A DNA stretch of 64,000 nucleotides from Pseudomonas sp. MYb60 (lineage in GTDB: Bacteria; Pseudomonadota; Gammaproteobacteria; Pseudomonadales; Pseudomonadaceae): contig NZ_PCOZ01000018.1 of NCBI RefSeq assembly GCF_002979555.1, forward strand, positions 1-64,000. The letters run 5' to 3'. Each line of letters starts with the position of its first letter. The first letter of the stretch is position 1. The translations under genes were made by a program, and so were the position numbers. Positions 18,901 to 26,734 of this stretch are shown piece after piece. Under the pieces are notes generated by a model, which saw nothing but the letters and a program-made list of their open reading frames with translations, had not been told where the DNA came from and searched no databases.

Positions 18901-19011
18901 GTCGGGGTACTGGGCCACAGGCAACTGCGGGATGGCCAACAAGCCGGCCAGCAGGATAAACAGGGCGACCACCCAAGCGAAGATCGGGCGGTCAATAAAG
19001 AACTGCGGCAT
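15919..19011 (-). CDS. HAE1-family RND multidrug efflux permease (MexD/MexY/AmrB-like)
   Basis: A 1030-residue inner-membrane RND pump protein beginning MPQFFIDRPIFAWVVALFIL. Family landmarks are the proton-relay Asp pair in GMVLAIGILVDDAIVVVENV (TM4), the Lys in GLITIIGLSAKNAILIIEFA (TM10), and PIIMTSLAFILGVVPL near the end. Porter-domain text such as GSATITATFQPGTNPEMAQV is closest, by eye, to MexD/MexY-type pumps. It follows its adaptor gene with a six-base gap. No outer-membrane channel gene is present, so it must borrow one (OprM-type) encoded elsewhere. Substrates are unknown; drugs or solvents are typical of the family. Confidence 0.88.
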   Translation of the reverse strand: MPQFFIDRPIFAWVVALFILLAGLLAIPQLPVAQYPDVAPPKVEIYAVYPGASAQTLDESVVSLIEQELNGADHLLYFESQSSLGSATITATFQPGTNPEMAQVDVQNRLKAVEPRLPQAVTQQGLQVEKVSAGFLLLVTLTSNDGKLDDVALSDYLARNVMNELKRLDGVGKAQLYGAERAMRIWIDPQKLIGFNLTPADVNAAISAQNAQVSAGSIGDLPGTKTQEITAAILVKGQLSTPAEFADIVLKANPDGSTVRVGDVARVEIGSQEYQFSTRLNGKPSTAVSVQLAPGANALNTATLVRAKMDELSRYFPANVEYKIPYDTSPFVKVSITKVVYTLLEAMALVFAVMFLFLQNVRYTLIPTLVVPIALMGTFATMLLLGFSINVLTMFGMVLAIGILVDDAIVVVENVERIMVTEGLSPKEATRKAMGQITGAIIGITLVLVAVFLPMAFMAGSVGVIYQQFSLSMATSILFSAFLALTLTPALCATLLKPIAKDAHHAKGGFFGGFNRRFEQLTDGYEGWVAYALKRSGRYLLVYLVLLVALGWLFTRLPSSFLPVEDQGFTITDIQLPPGASKNRTVQVAEQIEAHNASEPGVGDTTMIMGFSFSGSGQNAALAFTTLKDWSERSGDDSAASIAERANMAFSELKDAIAYAILPPPVDGLGTSSGFEFRLQDRGGVGHAALMAARTELLAAAEKSPILANVRESALAEAPQVQLVVDRKQANALGVSFADVGNVLSSAIGSAYVNDFPNQGRMQRVVVQAEGDQRSQVADLMKINVRNNAGNMVPLSSFVEAKWTQGPAQLTRYNGYPAIAISGEAAPGHSTGEAMNEIQRLVSLLPAGLGQEWTGLSLQERLSGAQAPMLLGLSLLIVFLCLAALYESWSIPTSVLLVVPLGVLGAVMAVSLRGMPNDVFFKVGLITIIGLSAKNAILIIEFAKDLYDQGEDLISATLKAARLRLRPIIMTSLAFILGVVPLAIATGASSASQQAIGTGVIGGMITATLAVVFVPVFFVVVMKLVKKKPR

Positions 19012-19017
19012 GTCGGA

Positions 19018-20172
19018 TTATTCCTTTGCGAGCGGGCCGGAGGCGGGGCTGGCGTCCACCTCGACTTTTTCCCCGGGACGGGCGTGTTGCAGACCTTCGA
19101 CGACAATGCGGTCGCCGGGCTTGAGGCCGCTGCTGACCACCCATCGGTCCTCGATCACCGCGCCCAGCTCCACCGGCTGCAGGCTGACGGTCTGCTCGGC
19201 GTCCAGCAGCAACACCATGGGGATGCCGGCGCTGTCACGGGTGATGGCGCGTTGCGGCACGCTGATGCCTTGCTGGTCGACGGCCTGCTCCAGGCGCACC
19301 CGCACGAAGCTGCCGGGCAGCAGGTCGAGGTCGGGGTTGGGGAACTCGCTGCGCAGGATGATCTGGCCGGTGCCGGGGTCGACGCTGATCTCGGCGAACA
19401 GCAGCTTGCCGGGCAGCGGATACAGGCTGCCGTCATCCTGCACCAGCGTGGCCTTGGCCTGGTCCTCGCCGACCTGCTTGAGGCTGCCGGCGCGGAAGGC
19501 GCGGCGCAGGTCGTTGAGTTCGCGGGTGGATTGCGTCAGGTCGGCGTGGATCGGGTCCAATTGCTGGATGATCGCCAGCGGCGTGGCTTCGTTGAGGCCC
19601 ACCAGCGCGCCCTCGGTCACCAGGGCGCGGCCGATGCGCCCGGAGATCGGCGCAGTCACGGTGGCGTAGCCCAGGTTCAACCGGGCGCGCTCGACGGCGG
19701 CCTTGTTGGCGGCGACGTCGGCGTTGGTCTGGCGTACGGCGGCGCGGGCGTTGTCGTAGTCCTGGCCGCTGATCGCGTTGCCTTCCACCAACTGGCGGTA
19801 GCGCTGCTCTTGCAGGCGCGCCTTGAATGCCTCGGCCTCGGCCTTGCTCAGGTTGGCCTGGGCGCTGTCGAGGTCGGCCTTGAACGGCGCGGGGTCGATT
19901 CGAAACAGCACGTCGCCCTGTTTGACGTCGCGACCTTCCTTGAACACTCGCTGCATCACCACGCCCGCCACCCGCGCACGCACCTCGGCAATACGCGGCG
20001 CGGCGATGCGCCCACTCAGCTCGCTGCTCAAGGACAGGGGCTTGGCGTGCAGGGTTTCGATACGCACCTTGGCCAGGGGCGCCTCTGGCGCTTCGGCGGC
20101 GGAATCGCCACAGGCGCTGAGGGCGAGGGTCAGGGCGAGGAGGCAAAATGGCGCAAACAGATTCTTCGACAT
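19018..20172 (-). CDS. RND efflux periplasmic adaptor (membrane fusion lipoprotein)
   Basis: A 384-residue membrane-fusion protein. The start at 20172 is chosen because MSKNLFAPFCLLALTLALSA followed by Cys is a textbook lipoprotein signal. The upstream in-frame stretch to 20355 is non-coding and includes a REP element. The order is lipoyl half (IAAPRIAEVRARVAGVVMQR), alpha-hairpin (~100-170), second lipoyl half (TVTAPISGRIGRALVTEGALV), beta-barrel and membrane-proximal domain. It links the permease to an outer-membrane channel. The gene is first in a two-gene operon divergent from the response-regulator gene at 20387. Confidence 0.88.
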   Translation of the reverse strand: MSKNLFAPFCLLALTLALSACGDSAAEAPEAPLAKVRIETLHAKPLSLSSELSGRIAAPRIAEVRARVAGVVMQRVFKEGRDVKQGDVLFRIDPAPFKADLDSAQANLSKAEAEAFKARLQEQRYRQLVEGNAISGQDYDNARAAVRQTNADVAANKAAVERARLNLGYATVTAPISGRIGRALVTEGALVGLNEATPLAIIQQLDPIHADLTQSTRELNDLRRAFRAGSLKQVGEDQAKATLVQDDGSLYPLPGKLLFAEISVDPGTGQIILRSEFPNPDLDLLPGSFVRVRLEQAVDQQGISVPQRAITRDSAGIPMVLLLDAEQTVSLQPVELGAVIEDRWVVSSGLKPGDRIVVEGLQHARPGEKVEVDASPASGPLAKE

Positions 20173-20315
20173 GCTCGTATCCCAATAATGACCGCTGCAT
20201 CCTAAGGTCACTGGGGTGGCCGTGCTGTGAAGCAATGTAGGGGGTGTGTGAAGAAGTGTAAGGTGCGGCACATACGCTACTGAGGACGTATATCCTGCAA
20301 CACTCGAGATCCCCT

Positions 20316-20337
20316 GTGGGAGGGGGCTTGCTCCCAC
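20316..20337. repeat. REP hairpin in the divergent intergenic region
   Basis: GTGGGAG (20316-20322) and CTCCCAC (20331-20337) flank GGGGCTTG. This is a single REP between the adaptor gene and the response-regulator gene, 50 bp before the latter's ATG. Confidence 0.75.
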
Positions 20338-20386
20338 CTGGGATTTATCTGCCACCCATCACTGTATTTTTTCTGGAAACACTGTC

Positions 20387-21088
20387 ATGCCCAACATTCT
20401 GCTGGTGGAAGACGACGCCGCGCTCTCCGAGTTGATTGCCAGCTACCTGGAGCGCAATGGCTATCAAGTCAGCGTGCTCAGCCGTGGCGACCTGGTGCGC
20501 GAACGAGCGCGCCAGAACCCGCCGGACCTGGTGATCCTCGACCTGATGCTGCCCGGCCTCGACGGCTTGCAAGTGTGTCGGCTGTTGCGCGCCGATTCGG
20601 CCTGCCTGCCGATCCTGATGCTGACCGCCCGCGACGACAGTCACGACCAGGTGTTGGGCCTGGAAATGGGCGCCGACGACTACGTCACCAAACCCTGCGA
20701 GCCCCGCGTGTTGCTGGCCCGTGTGCGCACCTTGCTGCGCCGCAGCAGCCTGTCCGAACCGCAAGTGGCCAATGACCAGATCCAGATGGGCAACCTGTGC
20801 ATCGACCTGTCGGAGCGCAGCGTGACCTGGCGCGGCCAGGCGGTGGAACTGTCCAGCGGTGAATACAACCTGCTGGTGGTGCTGGCGCGGCATGCCGGCG
20901 AGGTACTCAGCCGTGACCAGATCCTGCAACGCCTGCGTGGCATCGAGTTCAACGGCACCGACCGTTCGGTGGACGTGGCCATCTCCAAGCTGCGCCGCAA
21001 GTTCGACGACCACGCCGGCGAAGCGCGCAAGATCAAGACCGTATGGGGCAAGGGTTACCTGTTCAGCCGCTCCGAGTGGGAATGCTGA
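20387..21088 (+). CDS. OmpR/RstA-like response regulator
   Basis: A 233-residue two-component response regulator. The receiver domain (residues 1-~120) has the acidic pair VEDD, the phospho-acceptor Asp52 in VILDLMLPGLDG, Thr in LMLTARDD, and Lys in YVTKPCEP. The C-terminal winged helix (~135-230) is the OmpR type with SSGEYNLLVVLARHAGEVLSRDQ and the recognition helix GTDRSVDVAISKLRRKF, ending KTVWGKGYLFS. It is followed three bases later by its sensor kinase gene. Its divergent position suggests it controls the RND pump, which is inference. Confidence 0.88.
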   Translation: MPNILLVEDDAALSELIASYLERNGYQVSVLSRGDLVRERARQNPPDLVILDLMLPGLDGLQVCRLLRADSACLPILMLTARDDSHDQVLGLEMGADDYVTKPCEPRVLLARVRTLLRRSSLSEPQVANDQIQMGNLCIDLSERSVTWRGQAVELSSGEYNLLVVLARHAGEVLSRDQILQRLRGIEFNGTDRSVDVAISKLRRKFDDHAGEARKIKTVWGKGYLFSRSEWEC

Positions 21089-21091
21089 CCC

Positions 21092-22393
21092 ATGTTTCGT
21101 GTACTCCTGCGGCTTTACCTCATCACCATCGTCACCTACAGCGCGGCGATCTTCCTGATTCCCAAGCTGGTGATCCAACTGTTCGAACATCGCTACCTCG
21201 ACTACAACATCGAGCAGTCGCGCGGTATGCAGAAGCTGATCGTCAAGCAGTACCTGCGTGCACCCGTGGAGCATTGGTCCGAGGTGACCGAGCACCTGAA
21301 CCAGGATTTCGCGCCGCTCAAGGTCAAACTGCTGCTGCGCCAGGACGCCAGCTATTCAACCGCCGAAGAACAGCTGTTGGCGCAGGGCAAACCGGTGATC
21401 CGCCTGGGGGAGTGGGGCTGGATGGAGGACATCAGCTCGCCGATCAACGAGCGATTCGTGGTCAAGCTGACTATCCCCCCAGACCCGCTGGACATGAACC
21501 TGCTGTACTGGTCGATGAACGTGCTGATCGGCGCCGCCTTGCTGGCGTGTCTGCTGGTGTGGCTACGGCCGCACTGGCGTGACCTGGAGCGACTGAAAAA
21601 CACCGCTGCGCAACTGGGCAAGGGCAACCTGGCTGAGCGCACTGGCATTCCCGCCAGTTCCAACATCGGCAGCCTGGCGTCGGTGTTCGACACCATGGCC
21701 AACGACATCGAACACCTGCTCAACCAGCAACGCGACCTGCTCAACGCCGTGTCCCACGAACTGCGCACGCCACTGACCCGCCTGGACTTCGGCCTCGCGC
21801 TGGCGCTGTCCGAAGACTTGCCTGCGGCCAGTCGCGAGCGTCTGCAAAGCCTGGTGGCGCATATTCGCGAGCTGGATGAGCTGGTGCTGGAACTGTTGTC
21901 CTACAGCCGTCTGCAAAACCCGGCGCAATTGCCGGAGCGGGTGGAGGTGGTGCTCGACGAATTCATCGACAGCGTGCTGGGCAGCGTCGACGACGAACTG
22001 GAAAACCCCGAGATTGTGATCGACGTGGTGCTGGACTGCGCCGTCGAACGCTTCAGCCTCGACCCGCGGCTGACGGCCCGTGCCCTGCAGAACCTGCTGC
22101 GCAACGCCACGCGCTACTGCGACAAGCGCATTCAAGTGGGGGTGAAGGTCGGTGCCGATGGCTGTGAGATCTGGGTGGACGATGACGGCATCGGCATTCC
22201 CGTGGACCAGCGCGAGCGTATCTTCGAGCCGTTCTACCGCCTCGACCGTAGCCGCGATCGCGCCACCGGCGGTTTCGGCCTGGGCCTGGCCATCAGCCGG
22301 CGCGCCCTGGAAGCCCAGGGCGGCACCTTGACGGCATTGGCCTCGCCCTTGGGCGGTGCGCGGTTCCGGCTATGGTTGCCTGGCGCCGTCTGA
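21092..22393 (+). CDS. RstB-like sensor histidine kinase
   Basis: A 433-residue inner-membrane kinase. Layout: N-terminal membrane segment (LYLITIVTYSAAIFLIP), periplasmic domain of about 120 residues, second membrane segment (VLIGAALLACLLVWL), HAMP, then HisKA with His222 in AVSHELRTPLTRLDF. The ATP-binding domain has N-box LRNATRY, G1 DDDGIGI and G2 GGFGLGLAI. It forms the partner of the upstream regulator. The periplasmic domain resembles RstB, whose signals include acid and magnesium status in enterics; the signal here is unknown. The stop codon abuts the stop of the convergent anti-sigma gene with no spacer. Confidence 0.88.
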   Translation: MFRVLLRLYLITIVTYSAAIFLIPKLVIQLFEHRYLDYNIEQSRGMQKLIVKQYLRAPVEHWSEVTEHLNQDFAPLKVKLLLRQDASYSTAEEQLLAQGKPVIRLGEWGWMEDISSPINERFVVKLTIPPDPLDMNLLYWSMNVLIGAALLACLLVWLRPHWRDLERLKNTAAQLGKGNLAERTGIPASSNIGSLASVFDTMANDIEHLLNQQRDLLNAVSHELRTPLTRLDFGLALALSEDLPAASRERLQSLVAHIRELDELVLELLSYSRLQNPAQLPERVEVVLDEFIDSVLGSVDDELENPEIVIDVVLDCAVERFSLDPRLTARALQNLLRNATRYCDKRIQVGVKVGADGCEIWVDDDGIGIPVDQRERIFEPFYRLDRSRDRATGGFGLGLAISRRALEAQGGTLTALASPLGGARFRLWLPGAV

Positions 22394-23062
22394 TCAAAGC
22401 ACCTTGACTGCACGGCCGATGGCCTGGATCGGCCCCGTTGGTTTACCGGTAGGCGAGCCTTGCGGACCTTCCAGCGTCAGCTCGAACAGTTGATTGGGCG
22501 CCAGCGGCGGCAACTGGTCGAGCGGGACCGACAGGGTCTGCCCCGGTTTGACCAGGCCTAGGGACACCGGTCCCTGCCAGCCATCACCCTTGGTCCAGAA
22601 CTCCAGGGCCTTGTCCGCCGGCACTTCCATCACGCCCAACGGGATCAACTGTATCTGCTGGTCGTTGCTGGCCTGGATCACCCAGCCCGGCGCCTGGCTT
22701 TGCGGGGCCACCAGCACCACCACGAAAGTCGGCTCGGCGCTGGGCGGACGCGTCAGCAACAGCACGGCGAGCGCCAGGCTGGTCACCAGTCCGGCACCGG
22801 CCAGGCCGCGCCACAGGGCCAGCAGGTTCCACCACGGCGTGCGGACGCCGACGAGATGGCTTTCAATCCGCGGCCACAGTTGAGCAGACGGTTGCACCGG
22901 TGCGGCCAGCGCGGTCAGCGGCAGCAGGCGTTGCTCCCACGCATCCACCGCCGCGCGCAGTTCGGCATCCTGCGTGAGGCGTCGTTCCACCTCGGCCCGC
23001 TGTTCGGCGGGGAGGGTGCCCAGTACGTATTCACTGGCCAGTTCGTCGAGGGTGTCACTCAT
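22394..23062 (-). CDS. RskA-type anti-sigma factor
   Basis: A 222-residue single-pass membrane protein. The N-terminal cytoplasmic anti-sigma domain reads LDELASEYVLGTLPAEQRAEVERR, followed by a membrane segment (GLAGAGLVTSLALAVLLL, ~90-108). The periplasmic RskA domain has the typical PGWVIQASNDQQIQLIPLG and PLDQLPPLAPNQLFELTLE. The ATG at 23062 overlaps the sigma gene stop as ATGA, preferred to the alternative at 23071, and implies translational coupling. It holds the partner ECF sigma factor inactive; the releasing signal is unknown. Confidence 0.85.
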   Translation of the reverse strand: MSDTLDELASEYVLGTLPAEQRAEVERRLTQDAELRAAVDAWEQRLLPLTALAAPVQPSAQLWPRIESHLVGVRTPWWNLLALWRGLAGAGLVTSLALAVLLLTRPPSAEPTFVVVLVAPQSQAPGWVIQASNDQQIQLIPLGVMEVPADKALEFWTKGDGWQGPVSLGLVKPGQTLSVPLDQLPPLAPNQLFELTLEGPQGSPTGKPTGPIQAIGRAVKVL

Positions 23063-23577
23063 GCCATGCACTCCCGCAGCGCGGCGAGGCTACGTTTGAT
23101 CCAGGCTTTGACGGTGCCCAGGGGCGTGTCCAGTTTCTGCGCGATTTCACTGTGGGAAAAACCGTCGACATAGGCATGCAGGATGCAAGTGCGACGGGCC
23201 GGGTCGAGCTGTTCCAGGCAAGTGTGGATCTGCCCGGTGCGCGCGCTGAATTCAAAGGCTTCGGCGGGGGCAGCGAGTTGTTCGTGTTCATCGCCCAGTG
23301 CCACTTCGCGGTAATGGTTGCGCACGAAATTGAGGGCCTGGTGGCGGGTAACGCTGTAGATCCAACCGCGTGCTGAACCACGGGCAGGGTCAAAACTGCC
23401 AGCGCCGCGCCAGATCTTCAGAAAGGCGTCATGCACAATGTCTTCGGCCAGGGCCTTGTCGCGGATGATGCGCAAGGCCACCCCGAGCAGGCGGCTGCTG
23501 TCTTCTTCATACAACTGGCGCAACGCACGTTGATCGCCACGGGCGCACGCCAGCAAACACGCTTCATAATCAAACAC
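23059..23577 (-). CDS. ECF sigma factor (SigK-like)
   Basis: A 172-residue extracytoplasmic-function sigma factor. Region 2 is YEEDSSRLLGVALRIIRDKALAEDIVHDAF (seen in the frame, quoted for position ~22-55), with WRGAGSFDPARG. Region 4 contains the helix-turn-helix FSHSEIAQKLDTPLGTVKAW. A GTG start at 23577 is chosen because GGGGAGAGG lies about nine bases upstream. The extended frame to 23703 is derived from a REPIN and reads like junk. It is coupled to the RskA-type anti-sigma gene. A DUF3455 gene 145 bp upstream on the same strand may be a regulon member. Confidence 0.85.
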   Translation of the reverse strand: MFDYEACLLACARGDQRALRQLYEEDSSRLLGVALRIIRDKALAEDIVHDAFLKIWRGAGSFDPARGSARGWIYSVTRHQALNFVRNHYREVALGDEHEQLAAPAEAFEFSARTGQIHTCLEQLDPARRTCILHAYVDGFSHSEIAQKLDTPLGTVKAWIKRSLAALRECMA

Positions 23578-23602
23578 CGTCGCAAACCTCTCCCCAGGAC
23601 TG

Positions 23603-23702
23603 TGTAGGAGCGAGTTTGCTCGCGAAGCTCTCACAGACGCCGCCGTTATCCAGCATAGGCGCGTCGTCGTAGAGGATTTTCGCGAGCAAGCCCGCTCCTG
23701 CA
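23603..23702. repeat. REPIN between the DUF3455 and ECF sigma genes
   Basis: Inverted REPs TGTAGGAGCGAGTTTGCTCG (from 23603) and CGAGCAAGCCCGCTCCTGCA (to 23702) enclose about 50 bp. It starts 26 bp upstream of the sigma start codon, so it separates this gene from the upstream gene and may affect read-through. Confidence 0.85.
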
Positions 23703-23721
23703 TACAGAAGGGCAGCGTAGC

Positions 23722-24240
23722 TTACTTGGCGGCCCAGAAGATGTAATCGGCCTGATACTTCACCACTTCCTGCTTGCCCTTGTTGGCTGCCGTGCATTCG
23801 CTGCTCGGTGCCACGCCACCCTTGAGGGCAACCCGCTGGATGTAGGTCACGCCCGTCATCGCGCCTTTGCCTTCAGCCGGATTGGCCTTGACCAATTGAT
23901 ACGGCAGGTTGCCGGCACTCGACGGCGCCACGGCCAGTTGGGTGCCGGTGACTTTCGAACCGTCCTGTGCCTGCCAGGTCGCCGGTGGGCCGAAGTAGGT
24001 GCCGACTTGTTTACCGCTGCGATCATTGAGCACGGCCTTCGGGCCGACGAAGGTCCATTCGGTCTGACCGGCGGCGTTGGCTTTGTCTTTGCACTCGTAG
24101 GTGATTTCGCCCACGCCTGTAGTCTCCAGTGCAACCTTGTTGCCGTCCGGCACCTTGACGGTGTCGGGCAGGCCCGTCTGGGCGAAAGCGGCCGGGGCAG
24201 CGAGGAGGGCGGTCAGGCAGAGCAATGCTTTAGCGTTCAT
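23722..24240 (-). CDS. DUF3455 family exported protein
   Basis: A 172-residue protein with a cleavable signal peptide (MNAKALLCLTALLAAPAAFA, cut before QTG). The mature part has the DUF3455 pattern: YECKDKANAAGQTEWTFVGP, LNDRSGKQVGTYFGPPATW, then GVTYIQRVALKGG and a C-terminal YQADYIFW. Two Cys residues could form a disulfide. The ATG at 24240 is chosen over 24342 because it begins the signal peptide. No biochemical role is known. Adjacency to an ECF sigma/anti-sigma pair suggests envelope-stress control. Confidence 0.82.
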   Translation of the reverse strand: MNAKALLCLTALLAAPAAFAQTGLPDTVKVPDGNKVALETTGVGEITYECKDKANAAGQTEWTFVGPKAVLNDRSGKQVGTYFGPPATWQAQDGSKVTGTQLAVAPSSAGNLPYQLVKANPAEGKGAMTGVTYIQRVALKGGVAPSSECTAANKGKQEVVKYQADYIFWAAK

Positions 24241-24368
24241 GGGTGTTTCTCCATTGGATAGAACAGCAGGGTTGCTGCTGGTACTACGCGGGAGCCTGGG
24301 AAACGGATGCACGGGATTGCAAATAAAATCGCGTAAAGACAAAAAGATCTAAAGTAAGACCATATTGA

Positions 24369-24382
24369 TATAAGTCGTTATA
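24369..24382. promoter_or_regulatory. AT-rich inverted repeat upstream of the TSUP gene
   Basis: TATAA-GTCG-TTATA lies 53 bp before the TSUP start in a locally AT-rich stretch. This is the kind of dyad bound by LysR-type regulators such as CysB. Neighbouring sulfur genes make CysB control plausible; it is not demonstrated. Confidence 0.3.
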
Positions 24383-24434
24383 AGAAAAATCGCTATCCTG
24401 CCGCCAGAAATTTATAAGGCCGCAGGTAGCTGTA

Positions 24435-25220
24435 ATGGATGTGGGTAATGTTGGTTTCGTGGTTGCTGGCCTGATCGTTGGATTTATCGTAGGCATGACC
24501 GGTGTTGGAGGAGGCTCGTTGATGACGCCGATCCTGTTGTGGTTCGGTATCAACCCGGCCACCGCCGTGGGCACCGACTTGCTCTACGCCGCCATCACCA
24601 AGTCCGGTGGGGTGCTGGTTCACAGCAAGAACAAGAACATCGATTGGACCATTACCGGTTGGCTCACGCTGGGCAGCGTCCCGGCGGTGTTGCTGACCCT
24701 GTGGTTCCTCGCCAGCCTGCACACCGACCCCAGCGCCATGAACGCGGTGATCAAGCAGGCGCTGGGCGTGGTGTTGCTGCTGACCGCCCTGGCGATCCTG
24801 TTCAAGAAAAGCCTGCTGGCCTTCGCCCAGCGGCATGCGGGCGACGACTACCACATGAGCCCGCGCAACCTGAACGCGCTCACGGTGGTGACCGGCGCGA
24901 TCCTCGGCACCATGGTGGCCCTGACCTCCATCGGCGCCGGCGCCCTGGGCACGGTGGCGCTGTTTATCCTGTATCCGTTCCTTGCCACTCGCCGCCTGGT
25001 GGGTACCGAAATCGCCCACGCCGTGCCCTTGACCCTGGTGGCAGGCCTGGGCCACGCCAGCATGGGCAACATGGACTGGCACTTGCTGGGCTTCCTGTTG
25101 ATGGGCTCGTTGCCGGGCATCTACATCGGCAGCCACATGACCGGCAAACTCCCGGACGGCGTGCTGCGCCCGTGCCTGGCCGTGATGCTGATGGCCATCG
25201 GCTACAAACTCGCTTTCTAA
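24435..25220 (+). CDS. TSUP (TauE/SafE) family sulfite/anion exporter
   Basis: A 261-residue inner-membrane protein with seven to eight hydrophobic segments and the two-fold TSUP repeat. The first half is VVAGLIVGFIVGMTGVGGGSLM and the second is VTGAILGTMVALTSIGAGALG. The GVGGGSL motif in the first and the IGAG motif in the second are characteristic. Family members export sulfite, sulfoacetate or related oxyanions. Converging on sfnB and near sfnG, it may relieve sulfite released by sulfonate/sulfone desulfurisation. An AT-rich dyad precedes it. Confidence 0.85.
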   Translation: MDVGNVGFVVAGLIVGFIVGMTGVGGGSLMTPILLWFGINPATAVGTDLLYAAITKSGGVLVHSKNKNIDWTITGWLTLGSVPAVLLTLWFLASLHTDPSAMNAVIKQALGVVLLLTALAILFKKSLLAFAQRHAGDDYHMSPRNLNALTVVTGAILGTMVALTSIGAGALGTVALFILYPFLATRRLVGTEIAHAVPLTLVAGLGHASMGNMDWHLLGFLLMGSLPGIYIGSHMTGKLPDGVLRPCLAVMLMAIGYKLAF

Positions 25221-25238
25221 GCCGCCCCCCAGTCAATC

Positions 25239-26477
25239 TCAGGTTTTTGCCGGGCCATTGCCGATCTGCCACACAAACGGCGGCTCGGCGCCATTGACCA
25301 CCCAGTCCCCGACAATGCGCGCCTTGTAGATCACCGGATTGTGCGACGACACCGTCCGTGCATTGCGCCAGTGCCGGTCGAGGGCCTTGCCCTGGCGCAC
25401 ATCCGATGCCCCCAGTGCATTGAACAATTCACTGGTGGCACGCTGGATCAACCCGGACACCACCACCTGCGCCGTTGCCGATTCAATTTCGGCGGCCACG
25501 TTGGCTTCACGCTCCAGCCCCTCATCCCCGCCAAACCGCGCCACATACGCGCGCTGCGCCGGCAGCGTGGCCTTCAATGCGCTGGCTTCGGCCGCGTAGA
25601 CCAGGGCGGCGACTTCGCCCACCACCTGCTGAACCTGTGAGTCCTGGCTGACATGGCTGGCATTGCCATGGCTGTAAATGCGTTGGCGGCTGCGCACCTG
25701 GTGGGCCACGTCGCGCAAAGCGGCCCGGCCGATACCGGCCAGGCTGGCCAACAGCACCAACTGGTAGAACGCGGTCTGGTATTTGAACCGGGTGGCGAAA
25801 TCAATGATGTTTTCCGCCTCCACCACGGCGTTGGTAAACCGCGAGGTGCCGCTGCCGGTGGTGCGCTGGCCGAAGCCGTCCCAGTCATCGCTGTGCTCCA
25901 CGCCGGGCTGGCGCGCGCGCGTCGCGGCGATGACGTCGCCGCCGGTGTCGCTGCGCTGGGCGTAGACGTCGATCCAGTCGGCGAAAATGCTGCCGGTGCT
26001 GTAGAACTTTTCACCGTTGAGTGTCCACTGGTCGCCGTCCGGGCTGACTTTGGTGATCACATCGCCGATGGCAATCGCGCCCACTTCGGTCCAGGCGCAA
26101 CCGACGATGTCGCCGTCGACGAAGCGCTTGAACCACAGGTCGCGGCCTGCACTCGGCGCAGCGTTGAGGCGATCTTCGACAAATGCGAAATGCCCGCGCA
26201 GGGCCTGGGGCACGTTGGAGTCGGCTTCGGCCAGTTCGATCAGCAACTCGAACAGTTGCGGCAACGAAGCCCCGCCACCGCCGTATTCCACCGGCACCCG
26301 CACGGCGCCGAAACCGGCCTCCTTGAGCCACTGGATCGGCGCATGGGGCAGCTCGCGGCTCTGTTCCCGCGCCACGGCGCCGTCGGCGATGCGTTGGAAG
26401 ATCGGCCGGAAACGAGCGGCCAGGGCAGGGTAATCGACGCCGAGGGACAGCGGATTGATGACGTGTTGTTCGGTCAT
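25239..26477 (-). CDS. sfnB: SfnB-type sulfur acquisition oxidoreductase (acyl-CoA dehydrogenase fold)
   Basis: A 412-residue flavoprotein of the acyl-CoA dehydrogenase/DszC-like group. The N-terminal helical domain includes FGAVRVPVEYGGGGASLPQLFEL. The beta-domain has CAWTEVGAIAIGD and TLNGEKFYSTGSIFADW. The C-terminal helical domain has ALGASDVRQGKALDRHWRNARTVSSHNP, including the RHWRN..T..SHN segment of DszC/SfnB flavin monooxygenases. SfnB is linked to methanesulfonate/dimethylsulfone sulfur assimilation. It diverges from sfnG across 257 bp. The exact reaction is not established; I infer an FMNH2-dependent oxygenase. Confidence 0.82.
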   Translation of the reverse strand: MTEQHVINPLSLGVDYPALAARFRPIFQRIADGAVAREQSRELPHAPIQWLKEAGFGAVRVPVEYGGGGASLPQLFELLIELAEADSNVPQALRGHFAFVEDRLNAAPSAGRDLWFKRFVDGDIVGCAWTEVGAIAIGDVITKVSPDGDQWTLNGEKFYSTGSIFADWIDVYAQRSDTGGDVIAATRARQPGVEHSDDWDGFGQRTTGSGTSRFTNAVVEAENIIDFATRFKYQTAFYQLVLLASLAGIGRAALRDVAHQVRSRQRIYSHGNASHVSQDSQVQQVVGEVAALVYAAEASALKATLPAQRAYVARFGGDEGLEREANVAAEIESATAQVVVSGLIQRATSELFNALGASDVRQGKALDRHWRNARTVSSHNPVIYKARIVGDWVVNGAEPPFVWQIGNGPAKT

Positions 26478-26574
26478 GGGCGGACGGCTCCGAGGCAGTG
26501 ATCATTAACGGAGGTGATTGCACACTCCGTGCCGGGTGCCAGGGCCTGTATTCATTGGCGTTTGGCGCTCGCGA

Positions 26575-26592
26575 CTGTTGCCCCAGCAACAG
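26575..26592. promoter_or_regulatory. Candidate enhancer-binding site upstream of sfnG
   Basis: Perfect 7-bp inverted repeat CTGTTGC-CCCA-GCAACAG, centred about 100 bp upstream of the sigma-54 promoter. That is a normal distance for a bacterial enhancer-binding protein such as SfnR. The assignment is by position and symmetry only. Confidence 0.4.
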
Positions 26593-26680
26593 CACATCGA
26601 CAAACCGGCGCGGTCTGCGACAGCTGCGTGCGGTTGCGCTGTTTCCGGCGAGGCCGCTGGCACCGGCGTTTTCCCATGCC

Positions 26681-26696
26681 TGGCACGCTTGCTGCT
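26681..26696 (+). promoter_or_regulatory. Sigma-54 promoter for sfnG
   Basis: TGGCACGCTTGCTGCT matches the -24/-12 consensus TGGCACG-N4-TTGCW at all but one base. The GG and GC elements are correctly spaced. It ends 38 bp before the sfnG ATG. Sulfone genes under SfnR are known to use sigma-54. Confidence 0.75.
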
Positions 26697-26734
26697 CCAC
26701 GCTCGGTACATCCCTGTGCATGAGGTACCGTCCG

